Program-made: the position numbers and the translations under genes
The notes under the pieces: model-generated
Told to the model about the DNA's origin: nothing
Seen by the model: the letters and a program-made list of their open reading frames with translations, nothing else
Databases searched by the model: none
Shown: positions 6,536 through 9,001 of the stretch, piece after piece
Numbering within the stretch: the first letter of the stretch is position 1
Layout: each line of letters begins with the position of its first letter
Source of the DNA: Alphaproteobacteria bacterium
Lineage (GTDB): Bacteria > Pseudomonadota > Alphaproteobacteria > UBA3830
Reading direction: 5' to 3'
DNA: 9,001 bases
Assembly (NCBI GenBank): GCA_025998735.1
Contig: BNWJ01000051.1
Coordinates: 1-9,001, forward strand

Positions 6536-7705
6536 TTATTTATATGAATCCCTATAAATTGCAGCACAATCCTCAATGCTCAACTCACATCTGTCTGCCA
6601 AAAATGATCTGCCCATCGTTTCCTTTACATTTTTTGCGAGTGTTTCCAGTTCATCTGGCGTAATACCGTAGTCAGACATTTTCAGATCAGCCACACCGCA
6701 ATCTTCCTGCAGTTTTATCAAAGCTGTAATGAAATCCATTGGTGCGGCAGCGCTTTCCATGCCAATTGCCTGCGCCATGCGGATAAAACGGTCGTCGCAT
6801 ACGTGTTTGTTGATGAAATGTGTGAAATACGCTTTGCTGATCATGATGAGGCCTGCTCCATGCGGAAGATCCTGATGAAAAGCCGACATCGCGTGTTCTA
6901 GACTATGCTCACTAGTGGTTGAGCTAATATACAAAACAACTCCAGCAAGAGTATTGCCGAATGCAACTTTTTCGCGAGCATCGATGTCATTTCCGTCTTG
7001 TACCGCTCTTGCAAGATTGCGTCCAACGTTTTCTAGGGATGCAATTGCGTGTATATCGCTGTATGGATTCGCATTCTTAGAAATGTATCCTTCAACGCTG
7101 TGAAATAATGCGTCAAATCCTTGATATGCCGTAAACTTAGGAGGAACCGTGGTCATCAATTCGGGATCGACTATCGACAGTACTGGAAACATACCGTCGG
7201 TTCCAAAACCTATTTTTTCATGATTTGTTTCGTGCGTAACAACCGCCCATGGATCGATTTCCGAACCGGTTCCGGCTGTTGTCGTGATTGCAATCAACGG
7301 TAGAGGCTTATGTTTCATGGACTGCCCTTTGCCGCTTTCGGCAGAAACATAATCCCAATAATCGCCTTCATTGGTCGCCATGACAGCAATTGCTTTCGCA
7401 GCATCTATACAACTCCCTCCGCCAAGAGCAACAATGAAGTCGCAGCGATTTTCCTTTGCAAACGATGCGCCAGCCATAACTGTTGATTTCAGCGGATTAG
7501 GCTGAACCTCAGCGAACACTACGCTTTCTATTCCGGCAAGTTTCAATTGCTCTTCCGTTCGATTCAGATATCCGTTTGCTTTCGTAGATTTCCCATTCGA
7601 AATAACAACCAGCGCTTTTTTACCAGGCATTTTTTGCTTGTGAAGATTGCTTAATTCGCCGACTCCAAACAAAACTCTCGTTGGAACATACATACTAAAA
7701 CTCAT
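6536..7705 (-). CDS. Iron-containing alcohol dehydrogenase (group III)
   Basis: A cytosolic NAD(P)-dependent oxidoreductase interconverting alcohols and aldehydes with a catalytic Fe2+. The 389-residue length is typical. The Rossmann-like N-terminal domain has the cofactor motif ALGGGSCIDAAKAIAV (93-108), the Asp of which (101) is conserved, and ITTTAGTGSEIDPWAV (140-155). Metal ligands aligned to FucO are Asp198 and His202 (GFDALFHSVEGY), His267 (TSEHSLEH) and His282 (LPHGAG); His271 matches the catalytic histidine. The spacing between the last two ligands is one residue longer than in FucO. The start ATG 7705 has AGGAG eight bases upstream, overlapping the stop codon of the preceding DUF488 gene, so it is the last gene of a three-gene operon. 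Exact substrate (butanol, lactaldehyde, propanediol and so on) cannot be read from the sequence. Confidence 0.93.
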   Translation of the reverse strand: MSFSMYVPTRVLFGVGELSNLHKQKMPGKKALVVISNGKSTKANGYLNRTEEQLKLAGIESVVFAEVQPNPLKSTVMAGASFAKENRCDFIVALGGGSCIDAAKAIAVMATNEGDYWDYVSAESGKGQSMKHKPLPLIAITTTAGTGSEIDPWAVVTHETNHEKIGFGTDGMFPVLSIVDPELMTTVPPKFTAYQGFDALFHSVEGYISKNANPYSDIHAIASLENVGRNLARAVQDGNDIDAREKVAFGNTLAGVVLYISSTTSEHSLEHAMSAFHQDLPHGAGLIMISKAYFTHFINKHVCDDRFIRMAQAIGMESAAAPMDFITALIKLQEDCGVADLKMSDYGITPDELETLAKNVKETMGRSFLADRCELSIEDCAAIYRDSYK

Positions 7706-7716
7706 ACTCGTTACTC

Positions 7717-8121
7717 CTAAATCAATGATAATTGCCTGTCTTCAACCGTGTATTCCGGAACGGAAATTGATGCTCCATTTTCGAGCCATTCCGCGACGAA
7801 TCTCCGATGACATACCTCTCCAGGTTTTTCATAGCATAGCAGCGCTAGATTCTTTTTCCCACTATCCTCCAACATTTTTAGAAGATCTTCGTATACATTT
7901 GTCGGAGACAGTTTTCCCAAAATCTCATCGCGATATTTTTTCATGGCTTCTTCTGAAGAAACGGCTCCAAATTTCGCGTCTCTCAGTAATTGTTCCGTCG
8001 GATTTAGATATGCCAAATATCCATCTACGTTTGCCCATTTTGGAGTGAACAAAGAAATACTGATTTTCATCATATCAGCCGGTAATTTTGGAATAAACGC
8101 AAAATAAGAGGTGTAGATCAT
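7717..8121 (-). CDS. DUF488 family protein
   Basis: A 134-residue protein of the DUF488 family, whose biochemical role is not established; a nucleic-acid- or nucleotide-related role has been guessed from its conserved Cys-His-Arg signature. The N-terminus MIYTSYFAFIPKLP matches the usual opening of one DUF488 branch, which supports ATG 8121 despite a weak ribosome-binding site; the later Met17 and Met18 have none. The diagnostic C-terminal block LLCYEKPGEVCHRRFVAEWL (94-113) is intact, including Cys96, Cys103, His104 and Arg105. The middle region (35-75) is helical and variable. It is the second gene of a minus-strand operon, 12 bases after the flavoprotein and 11 bases before the alcohol dehydrogenase. 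The context suggests a stress or redox setting, but this is only association. Confidence 0.88.
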   Translation of the reverse strand: MIYTSYFAFIPKLPADMMKISISLFTPKWANVDGYLAYLNPTEQLLRDAKFGAVSSEEAMKKYRDEILGKLSPTNVYEDLLKMLEDSGKKNLALLCYEKPGEVCHRRFVAEWLENGASISVPEYTVEDRQLSLI

Positions 8122-8133
8122 GCTGAAAGAATC

Positions 8134-8571
8134 TCAGAATTTTCCTTCAATTTTTTCTGGAACTCCATCCGCACTGTAAATATAGTACTTATATCCGGTC
8201 GGAATGAATTTCAAAATGCCATACAATTCGTCATCTTTTCCGTCTCTATAGTATTGCGCGAATTCTTCATTCCAGAGTTCATTCTTCAGCGATTCATCAT
8301 TCACAGATTCAATTCTACCAAACAAGGTTACATTTTTCATATTCTCCGTTACAAAATAATATAACGATGCATTGTCGTTTTTCTTGATTTGCTCGACTTT
8401 CGGAGAGTTCGCATGGGATGAAAAGTATATTTTCAGCTCCTCATCTGTATTCATATTGATGATATTGCTCATGGCTCGAGTTTCCGGGAAACCATCTAAA
8501 TTTAGAGTCGACAAAAAAGCAATCTCACAAGAATTGATAACTTCGACTACTTCTTTCTTAACATTTTTCAT
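8134..8571 (-). CDS. Pyridoxamine 5'-phosphate oxidase-like FMN-binding split-barrel protein
   Basis: A small flavin-binding split-barrel protein of the general stress protein 26 type (145 residues), probably a cytosolic FMN- or F420-type reductase or oxidase of unknown substrate, not the true vitamin B6 enzyme. Family blocks are seen in order: VVEVINSCEIAFLSTLNLDG (first strands), GFPETRAMSNI (flavin phosphate-binding region, with Arg), KIYFSSHANSPKVEQIKKND, ASLYYF, NVTLFGRIESV and ILKFIPTGYKYY. The start ATG 8571 is chosen because AAGG lies seven bases upstream and family homology begins at once (MKNVKKEVVEVI). The same frame is open for 53 more codons back to an ATG at 8730, but that extension shows no family similarity. 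It is the first gene of the operon with DUF488 and the iron alcohol dehydrogenase. No strong promoter was recognised directly upstream. Confidence 0.85.
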   Translation of the reverse strand: MKNVKKEVVEVINSCEIAFLSTLNLDGFPETRAMSNIINMNTDEELKIYFSSHANSPKVEQIKKNDNASLYYFVTENMKNVTLFGRIESVNDESLKNELWNEEFAQYYRDGKDDELYGILKFIPTGYKYYIYSADGVPEKIEGKF

Positions 8572-8674
8572 AACACTACCTTTACTACATACGTTGATAT
8601 TGGCATCTTGATGTGACTTTTTCAATAGATTCTGTATCCCATCCGCCACCACTCTTCCATTTTCGAAGCACATC

Positions 8675-9001
8675 TCAGCAACTCGTTGAAAACACATCGA
8701 AATTTCGTGAGCGGAACAAGTGATTTTCACTTTCCCCCCCTGAAATGACCGCTACTCCAGAGCTTTTGGTCGAACTTTTGCATGCGAGTTTTTCGATGAA
8801 TTTTAGAAAACTCCTCTGGCAGAGGGCTTGCAGAGCAATTTGGAGACGATTCTCCAGTTCCGCTCGTTTGGAGAATAATCGGAGATTTGGAGAGGTCCTT
8901 GCAGGACATGCGATAACTTTTTCATTAATTTGAAACGCTTTCAAAGCCGCTAGAGCCTCAGGGACAGAGGACTTGATGGATGTATTGCCTTTGATTAAAA
9001 T
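8675..9001 (-). CDS. Unrecognised edge-open frame (3' end of a possible gene)
   Basis: This minus-strand frame covers 108 codons and enters from beyond the window. Its first third (ILIKGNTSIKSSVPEALAAL, then KAFQINEKVIACPAR) looks coding in composition, while the last 20 residues after the G run (SENHLFRSRNFDVFSTSC) do not. I do not recognise the family. A plus-strand frame over 8745-8933 competes with it but has an unlikely composition. Reality of this gene depends on the sequence outside the window. Confidence 0.25.
   Translation of the reverse strand: MLIKGNTSIKSSVPEALAALKAFQINEKVIACPARTSPNLRLFSKRAELENRLQIALQALCQRSFLKFIEKLACKSSTKSSGVAVISGGESENHLFRSRNFDVFSTSC
8813..8907. repeat. Cluster of short perfect inverted repeats
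   Basis: Three perfect small hairpins lie within 95 bases: CCTCT-GGC-AGAGG (8813-8825), TGGAGA-CGAT-TCTCCA (8841-8856) and GTCCT-TGC-AGGAC (8895-8907). In addition, TTTGGAGA occurs three times as a direct repeat (8839-8846, 8867-8874, 8886-8893). None is followed by a T run, so they are not ordinary terminators. Whether they form a structured RNA, a binding site or chance symmetry inside a coding frame is open. Confidence 0.4.

Larger units (their letters stand above)
8572..9001. other. 430-base region without a recognisable gene
   Basis: No product could be recognised on either strand. The minus strand has a frame open from the window edge (9001) to a stop at 8675, beginning ILIKGNTSIKSSVPEALAAL with helix-like content further on (KRAELENRLQIALQALCQR). 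A second minus frame, 8730-8572, runs without a stop into the flavoprotein and contains CFENGRVVADGIQNLLKK. The two frames meet at a run of seven C (plus strand, 8734-8740). The stretch could be the 3' end of a frameshifted gene or intergenic DNA; short hairpins within it are listed separately. Confidence 0.5.

Noticed and set aside
7647..8048. Long plus-strand frame opposite DUF488
   Set aside because: The minus strand carries the full DUF488 signature with good operon spacing; the plus frame is a mirror of it.
8572..8730. 53-codon N-terminal extension of the flavoprotein
   Set aside because: No family similarity, and a good ribosome-binding site precedes the ATG at 8571; kept only as part of the homopolymer observation.
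8745..8933. Plus-strand 62-codon frame
   Set aside because: It has a Trp/Arg-rich composition, no ribosome-binding site and no recognisable similarity, and overlaps competing minus-strand frames and the hairpins.
1..9001. CRISPR array, tRNA or rRNA genes
   Set aside because: No regularly spaced repeats of CRISPR length and no cloverleaf or ribosomal signatures were seen.

Overview
The window is AT-rich (roughly 40% G+C by eye), densely packed bacterial DNA carrying genes on both strands. No rRNA, tRNA or other taxonomic marker is present, so the organism cannot be named. A lipoprotein-type S9 peptidase, membrane-linked ankyrin-repeat proteins and visible gene decay (an IS insertion, a nonsense mutation and a gene remnant) fit a Gram-negative, probably host-associated bacterium. 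This is an inference held at low confidence.

Left part (1-2711). The window opens inside an IS1595-family (ISXO2-like) insertion sequence whose transposase ends at 572 and whose right end is near 611. The element has cut a minus-strand gene: bases 604-714 encode the first 34 residues of DNA-3-methyladenine glycosylase I (Tag), and then the frame runs into the IS end and stops. Directly upstream of tag, probably in the same transcription unit, lies a prolyl-oligopeptidase-type S9 peptidase (720-2711). It is intact except for one in-frame TAG at 2439-2441, where the family normally has Trp. Both genes of this unit therefore look broken.

Middle part (2712-4456). A divergent plus-strand gene encodes a thiamine-triphosphatase-like CYTH protein. 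It is followed by a 20-codon stub resembling the start of a NUDIX hydrolase, and then by an SPL-family radical SAM protein.

Ankyrin locus (4482-6530). Two divergently transcribed ankyrin-repeat genes share an AT-rich intergenic region with good sigma70-like promoters. Their last four repeats are clearly paralogous, including two unusual tyrosine- and basic-rich loop insertions. Their membrane anchors differ: four N-terminal transmembrane segments in one, a single C-terminal segment in the other. The plus-strand gene ends at a clear rho-independent terminator. This pair is the best candidate in the window for something undescribed.

Right part (6536-9001). A tight minus-strand operon reads pyridoxamine-5'-phosphate-oxidase-like flavoprotein, DUF488 protein, iron-containing alcohol dehydrogenase, with gaps of 12 and 11 bases. 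Upstream of it, 8572-9001 holds no recognisable gene. It does contain an edge-open minus-strand frame, a seven-base C/G homopolymer whose loss of one base would fuse that frame to the flavoprotein, and a cluster of short perfect hairpins.
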